Positions 1 to 6,104 are shown, counted from the first letter of the stretch. The stretch: DNA of 6,882 bases from Nitrospinota bacterium (GCA_016212345.1 JACRGM010000181.1:1-6882), one strand, 5' to 3'. Notes: generated by a model not told the origin, from the sequence alone. Translations and numbers: made by a program.

Positions 1-2
1 TT

Positions 3-125
3 GAGGTGAAAAATGAAATGATTAATGCAACAAATGGAGGAACAAATACCCATGTCTCCACTCCTGAGACAGGGAAAAGTATATATCAAAAATCCATAGT
101 CGGCATAAAGAGGGATGAAAATTGA
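3..125 (+). CDS. Possible 3' end of an unidentified ORF, cut by the window edge
   Basis: An open frame runs from the window start to a TGA at 123-125, giving about 40 residues that end in KSIVGIKRDEN. The composition is hydrophilic (many N, K, T, E), with no motif, membrane segment or cysteine pair that I recognise. Its last 31 bases belong to a diverged repeat that also occurs at 6036-6066, where the differences change the encoded residues. That argues that at least this end is not under coding constraint. A hairpin with a T-run on the plus strand follows at 166-250, which would suit the end of a plus-strand transcription unit. It could equally be non-coding DNA that happens to be open; no function is proposed. 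Confidence 0.25.
   Translation, partial: EVKNEMINATNGGTNTHVSTPETGKSIYQKSIVGIKRDEN
94..124 (+). repeat. 31-bp dispersed repeat, copy A
   Basis: The stretch beginning CCATAGTCGGCATAAAG and ending ATGAAAATTG matches 6036-6066 at 26 of 31 positions in the same orientation, without gaps. Outside this block the two sites do not align convincingly. With only two copies about 6 kb apart it is not an array. It could be the end of a dispersed element, a protein-binding site or a relic. Confidence 0.5.
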
Positions 126-136
126 ATCACACCCCC

Positions 137-160
137 ACCCAGCCTCCCCCCTCAAGGGGG
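137..160. repeat. GC-rich short inverted repeat (CCTCCCCC / GGGGGAGG)
   Basis: CCTCCCCC and GGGGGAGG form a perfect 8-bp stem around the loop CTCAA, flanked on the left by ACCCCCACCCAG. Short C-rich/G-rich palindromes of this look occur as dispersed intergenic repeats in many bacterial genomes, so I read it as a REP-like element. No T-run follows on either strand, so it is not a typical intrinsic terminator. Confidence 0.5.
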
Positions 161-165
161 AGGTG

Positions 166-245
166 GCATGGACAAACCTGCCTGTACGTTGCACGCAGAC
201 AGGCAACGCACAGGCAGGCACGCAGACAGGCTTGTTTGTCCGTGC
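166..245. repeat. 80-bp nested inverted repeat with an internal 14-bp direct repeat
   Basis: The outer arms 166-177 and 234-245 pair over 12 bp (core GGACAAAC/GTTTGTCC, one G-U). The inner arms 178-192 and 203-217 pair over 15 bp with one G-U, around a 10-nt loop. The 14-mer GCACGCAGACAGGC occurs at 191-204 and again at 218-231, where the second copy makes up most of an unpaired bulge of about 16 nt. It is strikingly GC-rich against its surroundings and looks like an inserted structured repeat rather than part of a gene. Confidence 0.6.
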
Positions 246-250
246 TTTTT
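166..250 (+). terminator. Possible intrinsic terminator, plus strand
   Basis: Read on the plus strand, the nested hairpin at 166-245 is followed at once by TTTTT (246-250). This is the hairpin plus U-tract layout of a Rho-independent terminator. It would end transcription of the possible ORF that stops at 125 and shield rnpB, which is read from the other strand. The hairpin is much larger than a normal terminator, so this role may be incidental. Confidence 0.35.
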
Positions 251-269
251 GAGTGAGGGGCTATTTTCA

Positions 270-311
270 GAGGAAAAATAAGCACCAGAACAGATAATAA
301 GCCGGGTTCTG
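270..311 (-). terminator. Possible rnpB terminator
   Basis: On the minus strand, CAGAAC (311-306) can pair with GTTCTG (291-286), and TTATTTTT lies a few bases further on (about 281-274). This hairpin would compete with helix P1 of the mature RNA. The U-rich tract beyond P1 is nevertheless the best candidate for the rnpB 3' end signal. The stem is weak and the tract imperfect. Confidence 0.3.
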
Positions 312-716
312 TTTCCTAAAGGTCTACCCAATAGGATGGTAATCATTCATCTAGTCCTGATATTGCTATCAAGATCAAGCGACCTAACCCAAAGGCCTCG
401 GACGAGCAGCCCTCAAACGCCTTCCTATTTGGTCTTGCTCCAGGTGGGGTTTACCTAGCCCCTACTGTCACCAGCAGGACTGGTGAGCTCTTACCTCGCC
501 TTTTCACCGTTATCCCGAGATTAGAGCTTGCACAAAAATAACTTACCATTTTTCACGCAAGCCATAAGTCAGGACTGTGTATTTTCTGTGGCACTTTCCT
601 TATCCTGTACCCAAAATATCTAGGCCAGAACACTCTGCGTTACAGAGCACCCTGCTCTATGGAGCCCGGACTTTCCTCCCCTCGATATTATCGAAGAGCG
701 ATTACCTAATCTGTCA
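288..716 (-). ncRNA. rnpB: RNase P RNA (catalytic subunit)
   Basis: This is the RNA of ribonuclease P, which with the small protein RnpA removes 5' leaders from pre-tRNAs. Read on the minus strand, the 5' part carries the near-invariant GAGGAAAGTCCGGGCTCC (about 661-678), then GCCACAGAAAATA (about 580-593). The 3' end has ACAGAACCCGGCTTAT (about 297-312), the classic 3' signature. The 5' ACAGAT (about 709-714) pairs with ATCTGT (290-295), closing helix P1 and setting the ends within a few bases. The length of about 429 nt is at the upper end for bacterial type A RNAs. It lies 136 nt beyond the rnhA-like stop codon, with a MITE filling nearly the whole gap. The exact 5' and 3' ends are inferred from P1. 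Confidence 0.95.
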
Positions 717-719
717 TGG

Positions 720-750
720 TATTTACCCTCTATAGATTTCCATATAACAA
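720..750 (-). promoter_or_regulatory. Candidate rnpB promoter, partly inside the MITE
   Basis: On the minus strand, TAAATA (725-720) lies just before the inferred rnpB 5' end (about 713-716), a suitable -10 position. TTGTTA (750-745), inside the MITE end, could be the -35 with a long 19-bp spacer. If so, the -35 comes from the inserted element and the -10 from host DNA. Neither hexamer is a strong match, and read-through from the upstream genes is an alternative source of rnpB. Confidence 0.3.
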
Positions 751-856
751 ATTACACGGCGTTATCGGTCGAAATCCTCGACGGCGTACGACTCAGTACG
801 CCTTACTCGGATTTCTCCCTCTAGCCTTGTGTAATTTATTATCTGAAAATCTCTAT
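730..856 (-). mobile_element. TA-flanked MITE, copy 1 (127 bp)
   Basis: This is a non-coding element with imperfect terminal inverted repeats that align over 28 bp (25 of 28 at the copy 2 ends), starting CTATAGATTT and ending in AAATTACAC. The middle forms a further hairpin: GGCGTAC pairs with GTACGCC, and AAATCC with GGATTT outside it, so one strand folds into a single long hairpin. It matches the reverse complement of 6539-6665 without gaps, with about 5 differences in 127. TA lies at both boundaries, as expected for elements mobilised by an IS630/Tc1-mariner-type transposase, although no transposase is present here. It fills almost the whole space between the rnhA-like stop codon and rnpB. 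Confidence 0.85.
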
Positions 857-1278
857 GATGCCTTATCTATTGCCTTATTTGCAAGTATATCTGCCCGACT
901 ATTCTGATCTCTCGGGACATGATGAATAGAAAATCCTTCAAACCTCTTTATCAAATCCTTAACCTCTTTGTAGAGTCTTTTAAGGGAATCACTTCTGACA
1001 CAGTACCTACCATTAATCTGTCTCGTCATCAATTCTGAATCAGAATAGACCTCAACCTCTTTTATCTTTCCTGATTCTTGAGAGAGTCTCTCCATTGCCA
1101 GTATCAGTGCCTTATACTCTGCCTCATTATTAGTAGTCTGACCAAGATACTGGCTCATTTCGAGTATAATCCTTCCCTCCTGATCATAGAAGACTATTCC
1201 TGCCCCTCCCTTACCAGGATTTCCCCTTGATGCCCCATCTATAAAGACCTTCACCATTTCAGGAAATGAATGATTCAT
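853..1278 (-). CDS. rnhA: Ribonuclease HI-like protein
   Basis: The 141-residue product is an RNase H-fold protein of the RNase HI type, which hydrolyses the RNA strand of RNA-DNA hybrids such as replication primers and R-loops. Family hallmarks are FIDGASRGNPG with catalytic D14, TNNEAEY with E54, YSDSELM with D80 and NSRAD with D130, so the full DEDD set is present. The motif wording resembles the short RNase HI-like subgroup more than E. coli RnhA, so the symbol is tentative. The start ATG at 1278-1276 overlaps the upstream TAA by one base (TAATG), pointing to translational coupling. A second ATG at codon 8 directly before VKVF is possible; neither has a clear ribosome-binding site. The TAG stop lies at the MITE boundary: TA is the target dinucleotide and G the first base of the element. 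Confidence 0.9.
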   Translation of the reverse strand: MNHSFPEMVKVFIDGASRGNPGKGGAGIVFYDQEGRIILEMSQYLGQTTNNEAEYKALILAMERLSQESGKIKEVEVYSDSELMTRQINGRYCVRSDSLKRLYKEVKDLIKRFEGFSIHHVPRDQNSRADILANKAIDKAS

Positions 1279-1979
1279 TACACTGCCCAGAAGAGAAATC
1301 GGCTACAATGAGGACAGGTGATAATACTATTCATCTTCTTTATCTCTATACCCATCTGCAGTGGTATTCCCTTATAACACCCCTTACACACATTGTCCTT
1401 GAATTGAGCCACTGCTAAACCCTTCCTCCAATCCATAAGTTTAGTATAGTTTTTGAATAATTTCCCATCAAGGGAAGAGACTATTTGGTTCCGTCTCTTT
1501 AATCTCTCATCAAATAGAATATTCAATTTGACTATCTCATCCTTCTTCTGATGAGTTATATCCTGAAAATTCCTCTCTTCCTCTTTTAATTCTCCCTTTT
1601 TCCCCTCTAAATCCCTTTCCTTTTCCTCCAATATCTCCATCAGACTCAGTTCCTCATCCTCAAAGCTATCAATCTTTTTCTTGATACCATCGATCTCTGA
1701 TAAGAGTGCACTATATTCCTTATTGGTTTTTACCTCAGATAGTTTTCTTTTAGTCTTCACAAGGAGATCATTTTCAATCTGGACATCCTGCTCCTTATCT
1801 ATCTTTTGCCTCTTAATCCTCTCGATAATCTCTATAAGAATATCCATCTCCTTTTGAATCTTCTGTAATCTCTCTCTCTGTGTATCAACCTCTTTTGGTA
1901 TATCCTCTTTTTTCTTCTCAATACCCTTAATCTCAATATCTAGATTCTGTAAATCTACCAATAACTTCATCTGATCCAT
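1278..1979 (-). CDS. Coiled-coil C4 zinc-ribbon protein (DUF164/COG1579 family)
   Basis: The 233-residue protein has a long charged coiled coil (about residues 10-165) with the family signature VKTNKEYSALLSEI at 83-96. A C-terminal zinc ribbon has ligands C198, C201, C222 and C225 (CKGC and CPHC). No signal peptide or membrane segment is seen, so it should be cytoplasmic. Family members are widespread and often annotated as putative nucleic-acid-binding zinc-ribbon proteins, but the precise role is not established. The gene begins 41 nt beyond the tRNA 3' end and overlaps the rnhA-like start by one base, so the two are probably co-translated. The start is uncertain: ATG at codon 1 or codon 4, with only a distant AGGTG upstream. 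The length is normal for the family. Confidence 0.9.
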   Translation of the reverse strand: MDQMKLLVDLQNLDIEIKGIEKKKEDIPKEVDTQRERLQKIQKEMDILIEIIERIKRQKIDKEQDVQIENDLLVKTKRKLSEVKTNKEYSALLSEIDGIKKKIDSFEDEELSLMEILEEKERDLEGKKGELKEEERNFQDITHQKKDEIVKLNILFDERLKRRNQIVSSLDGKLFKNYTKLMDWRKGLAVAQFKDNVCKGCYKGIPLQMGIEIKKMNSIITCPHCSRFLFWAV

Positions 1980-2019
1980 TCTAAATCAAATTACACCTGC
2001 TAAAGACCAAAGTGCTTTA

Positions 2020-2092
2020 TGGGCCCACCTGGGTTCGAACCAGGGACCTACCGGTTATGAGCCGGTGGCTCTTCCAACTGAGCTATGGGCCC
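2020..2092 (-). tRNA. tRNA with anticodon CAU, probably tRNA-Ile2 (lysidine type)
   Basis: The 73-nt cloverleaf is complete. The acceptor stem GGGCCCA pairs with TGGGCCC, the D stem is GCTC/GAGC, and the anticodon arm is ACCGG-CTCATAA-CCGGT. The T arm is CCTGG-TTCGAAC-CCAGG and the discriminator is A73. No CCA is encoded. CAU can mean elongator Met or Ile2. C4-G69 and C5-G68 agree with TilS recognition of tRNA-Ile2 in E. coli, whereas its elongator tRNA-Met has U4-A69 and A5-U68 there, so Ile2 is favoured. As Ile2, C34 would be modified to lysidine to read AUA. It lies 19 nt after the rpoD stop and is probably processed from the operon transcript. Confidence 0.9.
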
Positions 2093-2111
2093 ATATAATC
2101 TAAATTGCATC

Positions 2112-3857
2112 TCATTCCTCTATAAATGTTCTCAATCTCTTACTTCTACTCGGATGTCTAAGTTTTCTTAACGCCTTTGCCTCTATCTGTCTAATCCTCT
2201 CCCTCGTAACCTCAAAATCCTGTCCAACCTCTTCAAGGGTATACTCATTATCAATACCTATCCCAAAACGCTTTCGCAAGACCTTCTCCTCACGACTAGC
2301 TAAACTCTGTAGGACCCTCCCTGTTTGAATACTTAGATCCATCTTTATGACCGCCTCCATAGGAGAAATAACCTTCTTGTCTTCTATAAAATCTCCTAAA
2401 TGACTATTCTCTTCCTCCCCTATGGGTGTTTCTAATGATATAGGCTCTTTGGCGATCTTCAATACCCTCCTGACCTTATCCACAGGGAGATCCATCTTCT
2501 CTGCTATCTCCTCAGGGATGGGTTCTCTCCCCATCTCCTGTACTAATTGTCTTGATGTCCTTATTAACTTGTTAATAGTCTCAATCATGTGGACAGGGAT
2601 ACGGATAGTACGCGCCTGATCGGCAATTGCCCGTGTAATTGCCTGACGTATCCACCATGTTGCATAAGTACTAAACTTATAGCCCCTCTGATACTCAAAC
2701 TTATCCACAGCCTTCATCAATCCTATATTCCCCTCCTGGATAAGATCGAGAAAATGTAACCCCCTATTGGTATACTTCTTGGCAATACTTACAACCAATC
2801 TAAGATTCGCTTCAGCCAGCTCCTTCTTCGCTAATTTGTTCTTTGTCTCACCACCACGAATCAATTCTAATGTCTTTCTCAGATTCTCTTTAGATTCCCC
2901 TGTCTCTAATTCAACCCTTCGTATCTTACGTCTCGCATTTCTGATCCTCTTCTCATAATCCAGAATAACATTAATATCATATGTCTTGTTATCTAATTTA
3001 ACAACCCCTTTATCCCTCCAATTGGGGAGATTTCTCTTTAGCTCCTCCCAGTCCATCCCAAGTTCAGATTGGCATCTCTTAATCGTCTCTTCTCCATCTT
3101 CTATCCTCTTAACAAAATCATTAATCTCCTCTATTATACTATTAACCAAATCAGGCCCTAACCTTATCTCCCTTATCAACGCATCAATCGTTGATCTTAA
3201 CGCCTTTTCCTCTTCAATATATCTTAGCTTTATCTTCTCCTTTTCTTTGGGCTGAATTTTATCCTTCAGTCTCTTTAGCTTATTATAATTGAGCTTTATA
3301 TTCTTGATCACTCCTAATGCTCTCCACTTCTCTTCTTCCACCTTATCTTCATTACTCTCTTCAATATCACCCCATTTCACAACATCATGGATTAAAATCT
3401 TTCCATCCTTTAACCTTTCTCCTACTGAAATAATCTGCTTCACACTAACAAGGGAATTAACAACTGCATTAATCACCTCATTCTCACCATCTTCAATCCT
3501 CTTGGCAATCTCTATCTCCCCTTCACGGGTTAAAAGAGGAACTGTCCCCATCTCTCGCAGATATATCCTTACAGGGTCATCTGCTATAACAGCACTTACA
3601 TCTAAAATAGGATTCTTTTCCTCCTCAGCCTTCCTCTTGTCTTCATCCTTCTCCATATTAATCTTTTCACCTTCTTGATAGGAATCAACTAAATCGATAT
3701 CCATCTCTCCGAACAACATCATTATGTCATCAATCTGTTCTGGAGAGACAAGATCAGGAGGAAGGACATCATTAACTTCATCATAGGTAAGATACCCCTT
3801 TTCCTTACCTATAGATATCAACTGCTTTACCTCACTCATCTTTCCACTCTTTGACAT
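2112..3857 (-). CDS. rpoD: RNA polymerase primary sigma factor (sigma-70, RpoD/SigA)
   Basis: This is the housekeeping sigma factor that directs RNA polymerase to -10/-35 promoters. From the chosen ATG it has 581 residues. In order: region 1.1 (about 7-60, with EVKQLISIGKEKGYLTYDEV), region 1.2 (about 93-124, DPVRIYLREMG), a long charged non-conserved insert (about 125-340), region 2 (about 347-430, with YKFSTYATWWIRQAITRAI for -10 binding and melting), region 3 (about 440-495), and region 4 with the -35 helix-turn-helix (about 515-570, YTLEEVGQDFEVTRERIRQIE). AGGAGG at 3877-3872 lies 14 nt before ATG 3857. A TTG at 3869 would add four residues but is only 2 nt from that site. MSKSGKMSEVKQL looks like a normal family N-terminus, so I chose the ATG. 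It lies 21 nt after dnaG. Confidence 0.97.
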   Translation of the reverse strand: MSKSGKMSEVKQLISIGKEKGYLTYDEVNDVLPPDLVSPEQIDDIMMLFGEMDIDLVDSYQEGEKINMEKDEDKRKAEEEKNPILDVSAVIADDPVRIYLREMGTVPLLTREGEIEIAKRIEDGENEVINAVVNSLVSVKQIISVGERLKDGKILIHDVVKWGDIEESNEDKVEEEKWRALGVIKNIKLNYNKLKRLKDKIQPKEKEKIKLRYIEEEKALRSTIDALIREIRLGPDLVNSIIEEINDFVKRIEDGEETIKRCQSELGMDWEELKRNLPNWRDKGVVKLDNKTYDINVILDYEKRIRNARRKIRRVELETGESKENLRKTLELIRGGETKNKLAKKELAEANLRLVVSIAKKYTNRGLHFLDLIQEGNIGLMKAVDKFEYQRGYKFSTYATWWIRQAITRAIADQARTIRIPVHMIETINKLIRTSRQLVQEMGREPIPEEIAEKMDLPVDKVRRVLKIAKEPISLETPIGEEENSHLGDFIEDKKVISPMEAVIKMDLSIQTGRVLQSLASREEKVLRKRFGIGIDNEYTLEEVGQDFEVTRERIRQIEAKALRKLRHPSRSKRLRTFIEE

Positions 3858-3878
3858 AATCCTTACCAAAACCTCCTT

Positions 3879-5672
3879 TTAAATTGAAGACTTACTCATT
3901 TCCTCTCTTAATTGAATATATCTCTCTTGTAACATCCTATATTCCTCAAATCTTCCCATCTCTATAGCCTCTTTCCTTTGTTGTTTAATAGTATCAATCT
4001 CACATCTTAGATCTCTTCTCCTAATAGCCCTTATGCAATCATCCACTGCCTTACCAATGTTCTCATATTCCATACCATCCATAACAAGTCTTGCCACTAT
4101 CTCCTTTTGCTGATCTTCTGGAAGGAGGGCGATAACCCTCTGGAGAGATATCTCATCATCTTTATCAAATAAACTAAATAAGACCGATGCAATCTGACAT
4201 AGATCGTGGTCCTCGAAATTCTCTATAGAGATATATCTTTTAACCCTTTCTATATTAGTATGGTCAATTAACATCAATTGAATCAAGCTACGCTCAGCTA
4301 CTCCCTTGTTCCCCTCCTTTTGAATGGGAGAGAAATTAACCCTTCTCTTCTGATGTAATATTGCCTTTCTAAGTTCCATTAAGAGGGCATTCCTTGATAT
4401 CCCCATCTTCTCCCCTATTATTGATATATAACTATCCCTCTCTACAGCATTGGGTATCTTGGAGAGGATAGGTAATATCCTGTTTACTCCATCCATTTGT
4501 CCTTCGAGGGAGGAAAGATTACCCTCTTTAACAATCCTTTCTATCATATATTCGACAAAAGAACTCGCCTTTTCAATCCTTTTTAAAAATAGATCTCCCC
4601 CCCATTCTCTTATAAAACTGTCAGGATCACTCCCACTTGGTAAGGGAATAACCTTAACCCTCATGCCACGTTCTAAAAGAAGATCATATCCCCTCTCTGT
4701 AGCCGATCTCCCAGCAGAATCAGCATCAAAAACAGTGATGACCTTCTCTGTATACCTTCTTAAAAGAAGAACCTGCTCTCTGGTTAGGGCTGTTCCCGAG
4801 AGTGATACAACATTCTCTATACCATGCTGATACAAAGCGATCAGATCAATATACCCTTCCACTATTAAAACAAACCCTTCTTTACTAACTACCTCCTTCG
4901 CAAGGTTCAAACCATATAGAACACCCCCTTTTTTATAGATTGGTGTCTCAGGTGAATTTAGGTATTTAGGTGTCCTCTGATTAGAATCGGCGATAATCCT
5001 ACCACCAAAACCTACCACCATCCCTTGGGTGTTAAAGATAGGGAAAATAATCCTATCCCGAAATCTGTCATAATATCCCTCTCTCCCCTCCTTTGCTATT
5101 ACAAGACCCGCCTTTTCTAATAATTCAGGAGATATTCCACTCCTCTCAAAATATCTTAATAGATGATCCCACAAGGGTGATGAATACCCCAACAAAAATC
5201 GGTCAATAGTATTACTATCAATACCTCTCTTTTTAAGGTAATCCCTCCCTTTTCCCCCTTCTGAAGATTCTAATAATTTCTTGTGAAAATAATCTGCAGC
5301 TAATTTATTGATCTCATATAATCTCTTCCTCTCATTATACCCTTCCACATCACCTATCTTCTTTTTATTCTTAGGGATAGGAATACCTTGTCTCTCTGCA
5401 AGATGTAGTACTGCCTCAACAAACGAGATATTCTCACTCTTCATCAAAAACTGATATACATTTCCCCCTGCCCCACAACCAAAACAGTGGAATATCTGTT
5501 TCTCATGGCTTACAATAAAGGAAGGGGTCTTTTCAGGATGGAAAGGACATAATCCTTTAAGATTCTTCCCACTCTTTTTCAATGAGAGACGATCTGAGAT
5601 TATCTCAACAATATCACACGATGACCTCACTTCTTCGATCAGTCTATCTGATATATAACCATTTATCTCCAT
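3879..5672 (-). CDS. dnaG: DNA primase
   Basis: DnaG makes the short RNA primers for chromosome replication and works with the DnaB helicase at the fork. The 597-residue product has the normal family length and domain order. The N-terminal CHC2 zinc-binding domain has ligands C42, H45, C63 and C66 (LCPFHPEKTPSF, FHCFGCGAGG). The catalytic core (about 115-370) contains the TOPRIM motifs VEGYID (E272) and VFDADSAG (D316, D318), with SDPDSF near 348. A helical C-terminal region (about 430-597) fits the helicase-interaction domain and is weakly conserved, as usual. The ATG at 5672 is fixed by an in-frame TGA two codons upstream, yet no good Shine-Dalgarno precedes it. A strong hairpin lies between rpsU and this start, so expression may be lower than that of its neighbours. 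Confidence 0.97.
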   Translation of the reverse strand: MEINGYISDRLIEEVRSSCDIVEIISDRLSLKKSGKNLKGLCPFHPEKTPSFIVSHEKQIFHCFGCGAGGNVYQFLMKSENISFVEAVLHLAERQGIPIPKNKKKIGDVEGYNERKRLYEINKLAADYFHKKLLESSEGGKGRDYLKKRGIDSNTIDRFLLGYSSPLWDHLLRYFERSGISPELLEKAGLVIAKEGREGYYDRFRDRIIFPIFNTQGMVVGFGGRIIADSNQRTPKYLNSPETPIYKKGGVLYGLNLAKEVVSKEGFVLIVEGYIDLIALYQHGIENVVSLSGTALTREQVLLLRRYTEKVITVFDADSAGRSATERGYDLLLERGMRVKVIPLPSGSDPDSFIREWGGDLFLKRIEKASSFVEYMIERIVKEGNLSSLEGQMDGVNRILPILSKIPNAVERDSYISIIGEKMGISRNALLMELRKAILHQKRRVNFSPIQKEGNKGVAERSLIQLMLIDHTNIERVKRYISIENFEDHDLCQIASVLFSLFDKDDEISLQRVIALLPEDQQKEIVARLVMDGMEYENIGKAVDDCIRAIRRRDLRCEIDTIKQQRKEAIEMGRFEEYRMLQERYIQLREEMSKSSI

Positions 5673-5684
5673 TTTTCATTTTTC

Positions 5685-5729
5685 ATAACTGTTTAGCGGT
5701 TACTTTTAACGGCTAAGCTAAACAGTTAT
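5685..5729 (-). promoter_or_regulatory. rpsU-dnaG intercistronic hairpin
   Basis: ATAACTGTTTAG (5685-5696) and CTAAACAGTTAT (5718-5729) are perfect 12-bp inverted arms. The interior can pair further (AGCGGTTA with TAACGGCT, one mismatch). The hairpin includes the rpsU stop codon and ends 12 nt before the dnaG ATG. No T-run follows on the minus strand (GAAAAATG instead), so it is not a canonical terminator. In E. coli this same gap holds a terminator and the RNA-processing signals that keep DnaG low. By analogy I infer an attenuating, stabilising or processing role. Confidence 0.65.
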
Positions 5730-5905
5730 ATCCCTGATCTCTTTTTCCTTGCAGCTAAGATCTTTTTCTTCCGCCTAACGCTCGGTTTGTCATAATGTTC
5801 TCTTCTTCGTATCTCTGTGAGAATACCAGCCTTCTCGCACTGCTTTTTAAATCTTTTAAGAACATTTTCAAAAGGCTCATTTTCCCTGACCTTAATGCTT
5901 GCCAA
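5726..5905 (-). CDS. rpsU: 30S ribosomal protein S21
   Basis: The 59-residue product reads (M)ASIKVRENEPFENVLKRF in its first 18 residues and ends in a very basic tail (RRKKKILAARKKRSGI). This is the S21 family pattern, including REHYDKPSVRRKKK. S21 joins the small subunit late, near the platform and the 3' end of 16S rRNA. The start codon is TTG (5905-5903), preceded by the strong ribosome-binding site GGAAGGGGGG about 8 nt away. No ATG or GTG offers a family-like N-terminus. It is the first gene of the operon, ahead of dnaG, the classical macromolecular-synthesis order. The stop codon sits in the arm of a 12-bp inverted repeat. Confidence 0.95.
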   Translation of the reverse strand: MASIKVRENEPFENVLKRFKKQCEKAGILTEIRRREHYDKPSVRRKKKILAARKKRSGI

Positions 5906-5925
5906 AATATATCCCCCCTTCCACT

Positions 5926-5949
5926 CTACATAATCATATAATTATACAT
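5926..5949 (-). CDS. Possible leader peptide uORF (7 codons) before rpsU
   Basis: On the minus strand, GGAGG (5963-5959) stands 9 nt before an ATG that opens MYNYMIM followed by TAG. The stop lies just ahead of the rpsU ribosome-binding site and 20 nt before its TTG. The spacing is that of a real initiation site and the position suits a leader peptide. However, the sequence is largely two copies of a 12-bp AT-rich repeat, so the ORF may be fortuitous. Confidence 0.3.
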   Translation of the reverse strand: MYNYMIM

Positions 5950-5958
5950 ATAATTATA
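5935..5958. repeat. Tandem 12-bp repeat, each copy with a 10-bp palindrome
   Basis: CATATAATTATA occurs twice in a row (5935-5946 and 5947-5958). Each copy contains the perfect palindrome TATAATTATA, which presents the -10 hexamer TATAAT on both strands. It lies in the leader between the main promoter and rpsU. No well-spaced -35 hexamer accompanies either copy on the minus strand, so a second promoter here is only a possibility. Confidence 0.6.
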
Positions 5959-5979
5959 CCTCCAAAACAGTTTAATCTC

Positions 5980-6014
5980 CTATAGATTTCCATATAAATT
6001 TACACTCCGTTTAT
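5980..6014. mobile_element. Solo MITE terminus (degenerate third copy)
   Basis: The first 18 bases, CTATAGATTTCCATATAA, are identical to 730-747 at the end of MITE copy 1. The following ATTTACACTCCGTTTATC resembles the element's CAAATTACACGGCGTTATC. The similarity then fades, and no partner terminus (ending AAATCTATAG) was found nearby. It is probably a truncated or diverged copy left in the rpsU leader. Confidence 0.6.
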
Positions 6015-6035
6015 CAAACCACACCCTCATATCGA

Positions 6036-6066
6036 CCATAGTCGACACAAAGGAGAATGAAAATTG
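6036..6066 (+). repeat. 31-bp dispersed repeat, copy B
   Basis: This copy aligns without gaps to 94-124 at 26 of 31 positions, beginning CCATAGTCG and ending ATGAAAATTG. It lies about 20 bp beyond the solo MITE terminus and inside the predicted rpsU leader. The two may belong to one composite relic, but copy A has no MITE terminus beside it. Confidence 0.5.
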
Positions 6067-6104
6067 GTTAAGACCGATTAAGAGAATAATAAAATTAAAT
6101 ATTA

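Noticed and set aside
115..248. Plus-strand frame of about 43 codons starting ATGAAAATT after AGAGGG
   Set aside because: It runs through the palindromic repeats, its composition follows their sequence, and it starts within the 31-bp dispersed repeat.
152..346. Minus-strand open frame of 64 codons across the end of rnpB
   Set aside because: It covers the conserved 3' end of RNase P RNA and the adjacent GC-rich repeats; there is no protein family pattern.
716..907. Plus-strand frame of 63 codons
   Set aside because: It is made of MITE copy 1 and the antisense of the rnhA-like 3' end.
1988..1996. AAATTACAC near the zinc-ribbon gene start as a further MITE remnant
   Set aside because: The match is only 9 AT-rich bases, without the CTATAGATTT end.
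3858..3869. TTG at 3869 as the rpoD start
   Set aside because: It is only 2 nt from AGGAGG; the ATG at 3857 gives a family-like N-terminus. The four-residue difference cannot be settled from sequence alone.
2422..4830. Plus-strand frames opposite rpoD and dnaG (2422-2619, 2767-2958, 2986-3255, 3289-3678, 4450-4830)
   Set aside because: They are serine/leucine/isoleucine-rich antisense shadows of clearly conserved genes.
94..6066. CRISPR interpretation of the 31-bp repeat
   Set aside because: There are only two diverged copies, about 6 kb apart, with no spacers and no cas genes.
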